A stretch of DNA of 64,000 bases, from contig NC_083644.1 of the NCBI RefSeq assembly GCF_963576545.1, positions 26,911,393-26,975,392 on the forward strand, read 5' to 3'. Both the position numbers and the translations under genes were made by a program. This document shows, in pieces, positions 49,285 through 61,266 of this stretch. The stretch is from Limanda limanda. Taxonomy: Eukaryota > Chordata > Actinopteri > Pleuronectiformes > Pleuronectidae. Below the pieces are notes generated by a model. The model did not search any database, had not been told where the DNA came from, and worked only from the letters and a program-made list of their open reading frames with translations. Position 1 is the stretch's first letter, and every line of letters starts with the position of its first letter.

Positions 49285-49914
49285 ATACATTTTAAAAATA
49301 TGTGAGCTTGCACCTTGTTGCATTGCTACTAATAATAAAAAATAATAATTGCGGACTCGCCAGGTAGTAAGAGACACTTCGCTGCAGAGGAAAAACTTTC
49401 ACAAGCAGATCTTGTGTGTGTAAAAAGCTCATTGTACACCTGTTGTGCTCTTGCTGATGTACGTATATGTTCCTACCTTTACAGTATATCCTTAAAATAA
49501 CAGTGACAACCTGTTTTATCGGTCATTTTCCACTGGCTCAAGAAAGAGAGGCACCAACAATGTGTCTGACCAAGTCTCATTTAAGGACCAAGACACCCAT
49601 GGGAGCTTATTTGCTATTTAAACAATGTGGGCACAGGATCGGAAAACGACAACCACATCAGTTGGAATTAAGATGGTGCCACACTGCACCAGGTGTAAGA
49701 GGAGGCCCCATAATACTCAGCTACTCAGGGTGAGGAGCTCATGTTTATGATCTATGTTGAAGCTAACCACTATATCTGAGACATTCACACACACTTGCAC
49801 TCAACAAACTCAAACGTCAAAACTTCTTTCCACATATTGAAACCAGGAATAAAATAGAAAAGGAAGAAGTATCTCCCATTCGGGAATAAAGATGTGGCTG
49901 GAGTGAAAGGGCAT

Positions 49915-50180
49915 TCACAATCCCGGGGGCTCCCTAATCAGTTGCCATGCAGCATCTCTTGAAGGCACGCAAAAAACAGCATTGTCCCCTATTTATGCAG
50001 CGGTGAGGCCTTAAATGGCACTATGGATCAGGTACAGGTGTTTGGGGGAGATAAGACCCCCATCTACCTACCAGCACCCCCTTACTGACACTTTTAAAGG
50101 GCTTTAGCTGGTGGGAAATAGAGGGGGATGGGTATTTCCAGGTGCCAGCCTGTCAGTCATTCTTCATTTCACATACAGAC
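49915..50180. other. candidate conserved non-coding element
   Basis: Balanced block with GGCTCCCTAATCAGTTGCCA, CCCTATTTATGCAGC and GGCCTTAAATGGCAC motifs and no frame. Good enhancer-like texture, not verifiable here. Confidence 0.28.
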
Positions 50181-50600
50181 CCAGATGTGTGTCTGAGAGG
50201 AATAATGATGGAGGGAAATAGAGGTGGGATAACTAGTCATCTCTGAGTAGAGAGAGACAGCAGACAGAGACAGAGTCGAGGATTAAGGTGGAATTAAAAA
50301 GTCAAAAATAGAGCGTGTTACAGAGGGAGCAAAGTTAAGACAGAGGATGATGTGAGCCATACACGTAGAAGACACAGACGAAGATGTCAGGAGAGTTGGT
50401 GGTGATAAGAGCCGACACTGGTAGCGATTTGCTGTAGACAAAAACACATGATCTCCGCAGCAGAATTAATAGGTTACATCCTGTCTCTGTCTGCTGCGCC
50501 ACCCCTCGCCTAACACCGCCTTACGATTTGTTGCTATTGTGAACACATCCGAGTGGAGTTCCTCCGGAGGTCATGACTGAAACGAAACTCCAAACTGACA
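50181..50600. other. purine-rich non-coding stretch
   Basis: AG-rich from 50190 to 50400. No gene. Confidence 0.4.
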
Positions 50601-50779
50601 GGTGGTGTGAATGGGAGTGCGACTGGCAGTTTATCTCTGTATGTTGGCCCTGTGACTCGCTGGTGATCTGTTGAGGATGTACCCTGCCTTTCGACCAATG
50701 TCAGCTGGGATTGGCTCCAGCTCTCCCTGCGGCCCTTCAAAGATAAGCGGCATAGATAATCAATGGATGGATGGATGGA
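50601..50779 (+). repeat. fish interspersed repeat with ATGG tail
   Basis: Ordered blocks GTGTGAATGGGAGTGCGACT, TATGTTGGCCCTGTGACTCG, GTCAGCTGGGATTGGCTCCA and AAGATAAGCGGCATAGATAA end in (ATGG)n. A well-known fish repeat. The simple-repeat tail suggests retroposition, but its class is not certain. A diverged copy lies at 33031-33126. Confidence 0.65.
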
Positions 50780-51155
50780 GCAGAGATATCTATCCATCTG
50801 GCACAAGAAAATACTGTGTGTCTGTTTTAAGGTGACATATTATCCTTTGGTCACCAAAGATTGTTAGTATGTTACACTCAAAAGTCAGTTTTTGATGTAG
50901 CTAGGTTACTCATGGGAAGTGACCTATCTTTTACGCACAAATTTCTCCATATTTGTGTCTACTAAATATGTGTCTACTATTTATGCATTCATAATAAAAA
51001 TGATGCTTTATTCTTACAAATACTGAAATGTGTTCCTCTAGACAGAGGGTTTGAAATTAAACGACAATAATACATAAGAAGGCAATTACATATATTTAAT
51101 ACAAAATGCAGCAGTCTACAGATTTGTCGAAAGAGGGATGAGATGAGAAAGTGCA
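50780..51155. other. non-coding stretch
   Basis: AT-rich. GGTGACATATTATCC at 50832 may be a trace of the fish repeat seen at 58980. No gene. Confidence 0.35.
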
Positions 51156-51156
51156 T

Positions 51157-51376
51157 AGCTGCTTTCAGGCATGCACTGAACTCCAGAGATTCTATGCACT
51201 TTCTCCAGAGGAGCTGCATGTGTGAAGGTAAATGTCAGAGTAAGAGCCTCCGGATTATCTGCGGAATTTCTCCACATTGTCCCCTAGTATGACGTAAGTG
51301 GAAATTCAGGAGAACTGTGGGTAAAGTTCTGACCAAATTCTACGGACTTTATCCATAGGTCATGTCTGGAACGGCT
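51157..51376. mobile_element. 220-bp MITE-like element
   Basis: Left end GCTTTCAGGCATGCACTGAA and the reverse complement of the right end (CCGTTCCAGACATGACC) form imperfect inverted repeats. The inside has repeated CTCCGGA/CTCCAGA motifs and CCCCTAGTATGACG, as in a common fish MITE. No target duplication is confirmed. Confidence 0.45.
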
Positions 51377-54144
51377 TTTTCTAATTTAGGAAGGTGATGA
51401 TTAATTCATTTTCTTATAAATTAAGCATATTATGCACTAGAATTGATTGAATAAATCTAAGATTCTTAGGAATTAGAATCAGTAGTTAAAGATCTAAATG
51501 AATTGCTGCTGCTTATACTCAAGCACAATGACCATATATTTTGGAGGACAAATGAATTTTTCCCACTTCCGTCTGGTCTTCAATTCTTTCCAGCTTCCAA
51601 CAGAAAACACGTATGAGCTCCTGATGTGTCTCTCATATAGTCTCACCTCTCAAAGGACACAGAGATTGTTAAACCCAGGCCGGAAATGAGTTCTGTGCTA
51701 TAATGTACGACACATAGCAGTCGACAGGTCTCCCTGATCGCCCTGCCCTTCAAAACTGATGGATACTAATGTGTCACCACATGAAAATGTGTCATGAAAC
51801 AGGGGGAAATGGAAACACCAAAATATATAAAGGTGGAGAGAGGAAATGAAGCAAAATGACCTACAGATATACCAGAGGTGGTGAAAGTTGGAAATGGGAT
51901 TTTTCTATAAATAGCCAAGTTCTTCCGCTGCCTGGTTGCTGGTCCATTAAAAACGTCCTCACCTGAGATTATCATTGCTTTACTGGGGCCTGTGTTTGTG
52001 GTTCTTGCAAAGAAAAATAACAAAATCTGTGCGGTGTCTTTCTTGTCCATTTCCTTCTACCCTGAATTTAAAAGCAACTTTCTGAGGGGAAAAGAGTTTT
52101 CATTTTTCTGCCTCAAGAATATGTGAGGGGTCTGGGCGTGAGTGCATTGTTCAGTGGAGCAAGGCATTTCCTACCACCAATGAAGATCGAAATCCATCCG
52201 CCAGGCTGAATTATTAACAACAGACATGCCTAAGAACCCCCAGTGTCCAACAGAGAGACAAGGAGATGGAAAAGGTTGGAGAGAGGAAATCAAGATTAAA
52301 GGATAAAAAAGTCTGTCCACACTATGAGGTGTGGTCCAATTCCTATCCGTTTCCTCTGATGTAGAAGAGCATCTAGGCCCCACCACTCACTAGAGGGTCC
52401 AACCATCCACCAAGTCTCCATGCCTGAATGACTAAATTGATTGCTACCATTCTCCGGAATGACCCAATGACCATCTCAAAAATTGTTCTTGTCTGTGACT
52501 GCTTCCATCAAAGGTTTAGTGTAGTTTAGCCAACTTAAACTGTGTAGATTTAGGACAATATGGTGGTCATGGTTAAAATAAACCCTTCTTGACCAGAAAA
52601 AGACAGGATGCAAACAGTGATCTGTAATATAGGTTTTGCAACAGTAAAAACAACATTACACTACTTCTGTCTTGAGGTTGTTTGTCGTCAGGAAAAACAA
52701 ACATAATTTCAAGTGTTAGACTAAATGATCAAACTGCTTGAAACTGATGGGGGTAAATTAAACACTCCTTGTTGCAGATATCTTAAAATGTCAACATGGT
52801 AGGTTGCTTTCTCCTAGAAATATGGAGTCGCTAAGCCTAAAGTATAGATATGGCAAAGAGCTTGAATGATGTCATAGGATTGTATTCAAAAATTCATAGA
52901 GGTAAAGAAGACACAGACTTCACAAACCTACCTGACACTACTCAGCCTGTGGGTAGTCACTCAAATATTAAAAAATACAAGGACTTAAAAAAAAAAATTA
53001 TGGGTGCCAACATCACTCGGCTCAAAAAGATACTGATATTCAAGATGCTGATCTCATGCTCTTCCACATCCCAAAGGTTGTATTCAACCTTAGGTTGTGG
53101 TGCTATGGAGGTCACTGAGGTCCACTGCTCTGCCCAACCTGTTGGAGACGATTTTTGCTCCGTACAAAAACAGGGACTACAGGCACTGCATGGCTCCAGA
53201 TTTTCTGATGGTACATGACCTCTGTGTGAAACTGCCATGATGCATGGTCAATTTTCAGTAACTATTTTAACTGTTGTTTGGAGATCAGCCCAGAGTTCTG
53301 GATGGATATTCTTGCAATCTAGGTGACTAACTAAATTTGACAATTTTAGTCAATTCCTTCGTCAAAACAACACATGCCCTCACAACATGTTGACACAGTG
53401 TTCCAAACTTTATTAGTCTTTGTGCATTTTATTGTCTAGCTTGTTAAACATGTTATCTGTTTAAGTTCCCTGCAGTGAGTGATACGTTTCCCTTGTAGGT
53501 GTATTCTTCAAATATGAGAATCTACAATTCATCCTAATTCCCACTTTACTTCTAGCATCTGTTCAATAATAATAAAATGACATGCCTTCCTGAAATTTCA
53601 TTTTTCCATGAAGTGCTTTTGTGGACTGTAAACAATAGGCACTCACGCACATACACATGAAGGCTCTTAAGGGATTTCTTCTGTAAGAGGGGGTTAGGTC
53701 TATCTCTTTGGCGTGTCTCCCCACACCATAAACAGCCTCTCTATCCTGCGTTGTTTCAGAAATAAGCTCCACAACAGCAATGGCACCAAAGAACACTTAA
53801 GGCGGCCACTTTTGCTTCTCGCACAGTGGGGAGATAACAAAGGTGGTTGAAGGAGTCGATAAAGAAGCCAAAAATAGAACGAAGATGTCGCTGAGAAGTT
53901 AACAACCGTCAAGAGGAAGATTTGAAAAAGAAAACAGCATGTGTAGCATGGCCTCTAAATGTTTTGTTCAGTTTGGGGGTTAATTTGAATTCTCAAAAGT
54001 GCTTTTCAAAGCTTGTTGTATACAGCCGTTTCTGAACATACACTCGTCCCTGATATTGTTTTCCAGTGTATTTTCAAAGCTATGTTTACTTTAGAACATT
54101 TTTAAGCCATTCTTTTTAACCTGGTCATCAATCATATGTATTCG
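51377..54144. other. non-coding stretch
   Basis: The 122-codon plus frame (52850-53218) and others have no domain or splice support. No named repeat. Confidence 0.4.
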
Positions 54145-54168
54145 TATATATATATATATATATATATA
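54145..54168. repeat. (TA)12 microsatellite
   Basis: Pure TA array. Confidence 0.97.
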
Positions 54169-54881
54169 AGGGTTTTTAAAGGGTTAATGTCAAAGAGGTT
54201 TGAGTAGTTCTGCAACTGCTGATCTCCAGAGAGCTTCTCAAACAACAGTCGCTGTTGAGTTTTGATCGCAACAGTACGAAAAACAAGAAAAACATGAAGT
54301 GAGTGGGAGTTCTGGGATGGAAAAGCCTTGTTGATGATAGTGGTCACAGGAGGAAAGCCATAAGTGCAGACGACCACTTCAGAATGGAAACTGATAAATG
54401 TGCAGTAGTTATGTACTACAGTCAGGTGAAGAGGGAGCAGAATCTCAGAGAGCAAAGTTTCCAACTGAGCCAAACAATACGATTATCTTCAAAAAGCCCG
54501 GAAAACCTCCAGTGCCAATTGCTTTCAGCAACATCTATGCATGACAACTACAATAAAGGAAGTGGGCAAGCGAAGGAGAAAAGTAAATTGGGTCTTTTTA
54601 AATTAAATAATTAAATATACCATTATGTTACTATCACTAAGGTTACAGAAACAACTGACTAGGAAGGGTAGTGAAATTCCAGTCCAGTGCTACACTACTT
54701 TGATACGGAAAAGGTTGTGGCTCACAAATAAAAAAATAAAATAAATTCTGGTTCATGCTTGAAAGTCTGGGCTGCCTTCAGCCTGGATGTAATGCAGCAT
54801 GGCGTTTGGACACTCTGTTTTGATACCCACGTATTGCAACTATGGCACCTGAAAAGGCAATTCTTGGTTTTCTTGGTATGG
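54169..54881. other. non-coding stretch
   Basis: Opposite 113- and 103-codon frames over 54132-54614 show no known domain. No gene. Confidence 0.4.
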
Positions 54882-54889
54882 GTTTAAAT

Positions 54890-56083
54890 TAGGGCTGTCA
54901 AAATTAATGCGTTAATCTATGAGATTATTGTGCCCGAGATTAATGCGATAAAATATTTTAACGCAGTTAACGCAACTTTGTTTACTTCCGGTGTGCGGAA
55001 GAAAATTCAGCTCCTCGAGCAAGCTGCCAGCGTCGCCCTCAGTGACCACTGCACGTCAGTCAGCACTTTCACCGGAGCTGGCTGAACTGGAGAAGTTGGA
55101 GAAGCTACTTGAACCATGCAGGCAACTCCACTCTTTCCGCCCTCTCATGTGCACTCTTTTTTATCTTCCTCGAACTGTGTGTGTGTGTGTGTGTGCGGCG
55201 CTAACGCGGAGCTAACCGCAGCGCGGAGCTAACAGGGCTGCTAACCAGAGCTATGGGCTTTGGGCAGTGAGAGCTGGAGCTCCTGCTCCTGCTCCCACTG
55301 CGGTCCTGAGCTGGGGCTCTAGCAGCCAGGCTTCGGCGCACCTGACTCTGGATCAAAACGATATGGTTGCAATATTGTATCTTCGTCTCCAGCACTCAAA
55401 ACAGGTCAATCTGAGGAGGGCTGTTTTAGACAGGGTAACAAGGTGCTGTTTTAAATGATCCTTGTGGTATTTTGACCAAAATATGTCTCAGACATTTCAT
55501 TAAGACCCTAAGGAACCATATCAACTGTGGTAAAATGGGCATACGGTGGGATCCTTGAAGTAGCAGAGATCTTCCTGTTTTCATTTTCATGTTTGTTTGC
55601 ACTTAAAGTTTTTGCACTTTAACATGACAGATTTAAATGTCAGTTCAGTTTACCAAGGCCACTTGTTATGCTGTTGTGTGTGTTGTTCAATGTTAAAGAT
55701 GACAGTACCAATGGTGTCTCAAATACACCTCTTTTTTTACCCTTTACTAATCTGGATGTTTCAATGAAGAAAGAAGCAGTGTTATTGTTTCCAAGGACAT
55801 TGGGAATATTTTCAGCTGGTTTTAAAAAAAAAAATTGTACACAATTTATCATACATGATATTTAACGACCTGGCTGCCACTTTATAGGTAGGTGTTATAG
55901 GCCTGAGCCTCCTTGAAAACACAACATTGTGTAAAATACAGGCTGTCTGAAGTGATTACTCGTTAATTTATAAGATTTAGTCTTTAGAAGAAAAACAAAC
56001 TTTTAATCGCGATTAATCGCGATTAATGAATTTCAAAATGTGAGATTAATTAGTTAATTTTTTTTAATCTATTGACAGCCCTA
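54890..56083 (-). mobile_element. hAT-type non-autonomous transposon, 1194 bp, with 8-bp target duplication
   Basis: Begins TAGGGCTGTCAAAATTAATG and ends ...TTGACAGCCCTA (inverted ends TAGGGCTGTCA). It is flanked by perfect GTTTAAAT on both sides (54882-54889 and 56084-56091). The TTAATCGCGATTAATCGC repeats lie at the right end (56005-56030) and the AACGCAGTTAACGCAAC-type repeats at the left. The orientation is therefore opposite to the 39361-40816 element. The inside carries a GC-rich segment (55000-55330) including (TG)10 at 55176-55195, and an inverted copy of another fish repeat at 55392-55546. No transposase frame remains. Confidence 0.9.
55392..55546 (-). repeat. inverted copy of the GACATATTATGCCC fish repeat
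   Basis: The reverse complement of this segment matches 58984-59150 block by block: TGCCCATTTTACCAC, AGTTGATAT, GTCTTAATGAAATGTCTG, TTTTGGTCAAAATACCACAA, GGATCATTTAAAACAGCA, CCCTGTCTAAAAC and GACCTGTTTTGAGTGC. It sits within the hAT element. Confidence 0.75.
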
Positions 56084-56091
56084 GTTTAAAT

Positions 56092-56650
56092 ACATGTTTG
56101 ATCCTTCAAAATACACCTGATGTGACAGTCTCTGCTTTGCCATCTGGAATAGCTGCTCCCAACATCTTAAATTGATGTGAACGACAAGCAACAGCTTCCA
56201 CTACAGCTGTAAGGATCTTATTTCTGAAATAGCGGTCCAAACGTCCAGAGGGAGGAGCCACACCAGGTCTCCCTGCCCAACCTCACACACTGAGTCAGTC
56301 GCAGGTGCAGTCTTTTGAGCACTCATTACATTACGCACTGGCTGCGGATGCGCCACGGGCGGTTGTCTGTTGTTCACACTGGCCGCTCTGCTGACAGGGC
56401 CTGTTCTTTACTGCAATATTGTCTTTAGCAGAGTTTGTTAAGTTTTTTATCTGTTTTGTATGATTTTTGTTGTTTCAGAAAAGAAAATTACCTCTTTACT
56501 GTTCCAAATGTTGGTAATGTAGTAAAACCCTGAAATGTCCCCCCCCCCCCCCCCTATTTATTCTTATTTTTCAGCCCCTACACACCCGCCCCCCTCAAAA
56601 AACTAACAGTGGATTTGGAGAATTGTTGCACTCCTAGCTGCCACATTTGT
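56092..56650. other. non-coding stretch with C16 homopolymer
   Basis: A run of 16 C lies at 56539-56554. CpG-richer patch at 56335-56395 (GCGGATGCGCCACGGGCGG). No gene. Confidence 0.45.
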
Positions 56651-56654
56651 TGAC

Positions 56655-56760
56655 AACCTGACGCTGGGTTCACACCGGACGCGGAAGCTCCGGCGCTAAT
56701 CCCTAGCGTGCCGGCGCTTGGCTGTTCACACCGGATGCTGAAGCGCAGCGCTAATAATAT
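56655..56760. repeat. duplicated TTCACACCGGA.GC motif of a transposon end
   Basis: GTTCACACCGGACGCGGAAG (about 56669) and GTTCACACCGGATGCTGAAG (about 56724) are near-copies about 55 bases apart, both followed by GCGCTAAT. The motif is typical of the ends of a fish DNA transposon or MITE family, and the ORF at 56726-57109 terminates inside it. Confidence 0.55.
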
Positions 56761-57109
56761 CACATACTTTTGCTGTTATCAGCCGTTCAATGTCTGGTGT
56801 CGAGGGTAAATTACGTATTCTCCACTCAAGCCTATGTGGAGAGTACGTTTGTGCTTTACCCACCAAGACACACTGTGGCAGGAGGGTACGGTCTTCATCC
56901 GGACAACCTCTGGACTCTGCCACTCTCTCAAACATTGCTTCAGCAATGAATGTTGGCACTGGGCATAAATTGCACAGAGTGCTATCATAAATTGTGAGTG
57001 CCATTCCTGGGATACGGGGCTGATCCATCTTATTTACAAGTGCTACTAATCTGGCTTCATTATGGGCCACATGTTGTAGAGTAAGAGGGGCACAGCTGGT
57101 GAGAGGCAT
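56726..57109 (-). CDS. 127-codon ORF, probable transposon-derived protein fragment
   Basis: An uninterrupted frame from an ATG at 57109, closed upstream by an in-frame TAA about 40 bases earlier. The protein has a believable composition, with several Cys (LCNLCPVP, residues about 46-53), Pro-rich turns and an EAMFERVAESRGCPDEDRT segment. It does not resemble the low-complexity chance frames elsewhere in the window. The stop codon falls in a TTCACACCGGA-type transposon end motif, so the frame probably belonged to a repeat. I do not recognise a family: it lacks the DDE motif of a Harbinger transposase and has no obvious zinc finger. It could also be a host exon into which the repeat inserted. 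Confidence 0.35.
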   Translation of the reverse strand: MPLTSCAPLTLQHVAHNEARLVALVNKMDQPRIPGMALTIYDSTLCNLCPVPTFIAEAMFERVAESRGCPDEDRTLLPQCVLVGKAQTYSPHRLEWRIRNLPSTPDIERLITAKVCDIISAALQHPV

Positions 57110-58980
57110 ATAGAGACTGTCATTGACATGCTTTAACTCTCTGACTAATTAGATCACAGTGATGCCAGTATGATGGAATGTTAATGTTTTCTCTTTATTA
57201 CAGAATAAGCACCTCAAGGGAAATTTCTTGTATAACTTCTAATGTAGCAGTAGCACTCATAGGAAATGTATTTTTGAATCAGTGAGAATTTCATTAAAAC
57301 AACGTTACAATTTACATTCATAGAAGAAATTTGGCTGAAGGGGAAGGTTGTTTTTTTTATAATTTCCAAAGGGCTTAAAAAAAACTTTCCACCTGTCCTC
57401 CACTTTGTTTTCTCTTTGTTGCTGTCTCTCCCCTCCTTTCTTCGCTGTGGAAAATGCACGGTGAAGACTTGGTGAAGACAGTGACACTGCGTCTCATGTT
57501 GTCGTGACGTCCTGCTTGCTAACAAAGCGTTGGTTTGAATGGGCTGACAGGTTGTGAAAATTCCATCAGCATGAGAAATGCCTGTTTTCCCCTCAACTTT
57601 CTGTTTACTGCTATCAATAATTTGTGAACGACAAACAGCAGATGTTTCACTCTTTTACAAAGGCTTCGTGTGTGTATGTGTATGTGCGCATTTGTGTGTA
57701 TATTTTGTATTTTGTTTAAATTTGTTTGTGTATACCCTGGGCATGTGTGCATGTGTGCATGTGTTGGAGCATCAGTGTGCGTGTGCAATATATGTGTGTG
57801 TTTGCGCGTATGGAACAGATGTTCCTCACTGCCAGAAGCAGACAAAGATGGACTTTGAACACTGGAGCTAATTGTGAATTAATCAATCCATTACCATAGA
57901 GACTGAGGGGAAGAGACCACAGTGCCAGCACAGAGTAGAGTCATACTGCTGTCGTTGTAATAAACATAGCAGCAGTAGCTGTATTCTGGACAGATGAGCA
58001 CCTGGCTGTTTGACCGTGCTCAAACCAGATATACAATTTATTTGGTTGCAAGAAAACATAGATGAAGAATTATTAAGGTATTTTCATCCTACATCCGCCT
58101 AATTCAACATAAATGGATTTTTGTGAATCTAAACCTACTTAATAACCATAGCCAACAGTACACAATAAAGTCTGTTCATTTTGTAAACTCACCCTAGGGA
58201 AATTCAATTCAAATCCAATCCAATCAAATAAATATAGAAATAAATAAATAGAATAAATGCTGATATTCAGGTGTAATGTTTACCACGATCACCATTTAGT
58301 TTGCTGTGCCAGCATATTGAAGTACTGCAACTGAGCATCAAACAAGTGTTCCTATGGAAATTAATTTGACTATATTGTCCATGTATATATATAAACTTTC
58401 TTTATAGTTGGTACACAATTAAACTATAATTGATTAAAACAGACACCATCGCCCACCATAGCAACCCATTACAAATGTTACGCAACAGAAAAATATGGAC
58501 GTTAGCTTAATTGTTTTTGTCAAATTCACAAAAGGTGGGTGATAGTTTACCTGGCACTGTAAAATAAAATGATGAATGAACTTTCCTCAAGTTGTCTAAC
58601 ATGAGCGTTTGCACAAAAAAACAATGGCTCTCCCTTAAACATCTGTCAAGACATTGTGGTCTTAACCTGCTGGTGCCGGTGGAAATGTTATAGGATCAAC
58701 AAAGTCAGTAAGATTCACTAACTGGGCACCAGAGATATAATTCAAATGTAGTGGCAACCAATCCAAAAGTTGTCAACATATTTCAGCCTGGACCAAAGAG
58801 GGCCGCCTAACATTAACATGGCGATAGAGCACGGCAGCACGTATTTTTCACACCAACTTGGCAAGAAAATCACAAGCATCACTGTGTGCCGAGGCTGCAT
58901 GAGGCTGGGGTGAATGAAATGGCTTGATATGGTCAAGGATAGGTATGTAAGGCAAAGAGGCCAGTAGAGTTTAGAGTTTT
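57110..58980. other. non-coding stretch with TG-rich patch
   Basis: TG/TGCA-rich DNA at 57668-57815 generates Cys/Val frames. The rest is AT-rich with an AATCCAATCCAATC stutter at 58200-58230. No gene. Confidence 0.45.
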
Positions 58981-59175
58981 AAAGGGGACATATTATGCCC
59001 ATTTTACCACAAGTTGATATTGATCCTTGGGGTCTTAATGAAATGTCTGTAACGTATTTTGGTCAAAATACCACAAGGATCATTTAAAACAGCAGCCTTT
59101 TTACCCTGTCTAAAACACCCCTCCTTAGAGTGACCTGTTTTGAGTGCCTGTTCCTTTAAAAGCTAATGAGCCAGC
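58981..59175 (+). repeat. fish GACATATTATGCCC repeat, core copy
   Basis: Starts TTAAAGGGGACATATTATGC after a TTTT stretch and runs through ACAAGTTGATATTGATCC, TTGGTCAAAATACCACAAGG and ACCCTGTCTAAAACACCCC to GCTAATGAGCC. The family is abundant in fish. It probably continues to about 59560 and would account for the otherwise unexplained 111- and 131-codon opposite frames there (59195-59590). Confidence 0.6.
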
Positions 59176-61258
59176 AAAATAAATATTTGCGATGTTAGAT
59201 GCTAGTGTGTGTACTATATAGGTTTGGGAATAAGCAGCACCAAATTCCACTAGCAGGAATGCATCCAGTTTTGATATATCTTCCTGGTTTGGACAATAGT
59301 GGCAACCAGACTGTGGCTGCTCCCTGGGGATCTCTGGTCCCCAAGAAGCCCCATTCGCAAACTGACGGAGGCACACTTAATGCCAACTGTGTTATGGAGT
59401 GTATAGTATACTGCCCAGGGAAGCACAGCAGCATTGCTTCAAATGACAAATCTGGCTTCTTGGTGCCATCACTGAGAGTTAAAACCACTGCAGAGATTAT
59501 TTCTGCCACCACTGAGGAACGATTCCAGGTATAAAACCTCAATGCACTTAGAACCGCTGGAAAACAAAGAGTAAAACCCACACTGTACACAGTTCCTCTG
59601 TGTACATGGATCTAATGGTAAGAGCAATGCAAATGTACTGCAGGGGGTTGTCTCCTGGGGATGACTATGGCTTAATCCACTCGTGTCAGTTGAATTTGTG
59701 GTGTTTGAGGTGGAGCAGAGCATCCTAGAGCTCCAAACCCTGACCTGTTACTCCCACACTGAGGTGCAAGTGCTGATCCCACACCCTGTGGCCAGCTGCG
59801 GACCGCACACACACGCGCACACACACACACACATGTATCTACAGCATGTGTGCACACGGCTGCATGTATGCACAGTGCAATAAAACACACACACAACGCC
59901 AGTCCTGCTGAGTCCACTGACAGCCTCATGCATCTGATGTCAGAGGTCCTGAGCTCTGCAGCAGGATCCAGGGAAGCTGAAAGAATAACAACAATGAGCG
60001 AATGCGAAATAAAGTGAGAGACCTTCAACAGGAGAAGTATAAAATATACTTTGCTGATACCTGTTTTATCATGCAAAACTGCTATTAGCCCCCTCACATC
60101 CATTGAAAAAAACAAATTAAAAAGTAGATACAGACCGTGTCACTTGAATTTGCTTTTCTAATGCATCACAAGGCGTCATTATGACAGTTCAGAAAAACAT
60201 TTAACCATAATCACATTATGTTAGTGTTTAAGTGGTGCTCATTAGAGCAGCTTCACGCAGACATTGTGATGGCATGGTAATTGTTATAATCAGCTTGATG
60301 AGATAAGCACAAATTAACAAGGGGTTCAATGCAACTGTATACGTTGACATGCTATCAAATTTAGGGTCACTTTTTTTTGAGTCCCTCTGATAAAAATCAA
60401 ACATTATGTGGAAGAGCTTCATTTTTTCTGATTCTAGTATTACTTGAATCTCTGTTCCACACCCCATCCATATTTTTTATTTGAATACATACCAACATTT
60501 ACTGTGAATTGACATTGAGGTTTCCGTTGCATACATTTATTAGATATAAATTATTACCATCCTTGATTTGAGATGAGGGCCGAACCCACACTATAGATCA
60601 GCTCGTCTTGTGCTGTACTGGAGATTAATTCTGGAGTGTCTTTCCTCTTTACTCTCCCGTTGGCCTGCGCCCACATTGCACTTTATCAACAAACACCGAT
60701 ATTGCAGAAGTTATGACTTCCTGTCCAGTACTTGAAGGGATTACTTTTTGTTTGTTTGATTCACTGTAAAATTTATGAGGCACACTTTTCCTTTAAACAC
60801 TTTGAAAGAAGTCCAACATTTTGTGCACACACAGTTCACAGCACAGGCACAGACAGCACATCAGGGTTAAAGTTACTGGAAGGATTCTGGACTTGCAGTC
60901 CGGAATCAACAATAAATTAATAAACAATTAAAGAAAAGAAAGTCACAAAGAAAATAAGTTATTTCTGCAGATGATCACACATCATAATATATAAAAAGTG
61001 TCCAAATGCCTTTGAATTGCAAAACAATGGAAGATATTTTACAGTGAAGACAATGTTAATAATACCAGTGCACACTATCACCCACCCCCAGATCCTACCC
61101 ACCAACATCACCATTAAAGCTAGCATTAATCCTGGAGAAACTAGCAAGAGCAGGCTACACTGATACATGACTTTATCAGCCCTCTAATCAAAGCTACACC
61201 CCCAAAACACATGAACTCACTCTGCCCGACAACTGCTAAAAGATGACTTTTCCTCAAC
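59176..61258. other. non-coding stretch, CA array, possible repeat body
   Basis: 59176-59560 is probably the body of the preceding repeat. A (CA)n array with CGCG interruption lies at 59805-59833. The 147-codon minus frame (59672-60115) is driven by this array. Patches at 60240-60370 and 60580-60740 look unique and possibly conserved. No exon is identified. Confidence 0.4.
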
Positions 61259-61266
61259 ATGCTCCC

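Noticed and set aside
59672..60115. 147-codon minus frame with a hydrophobic start resembling a membrane protein
   Set aside because: The Cys/Val part is a CA array, and there is no splice or homology support.
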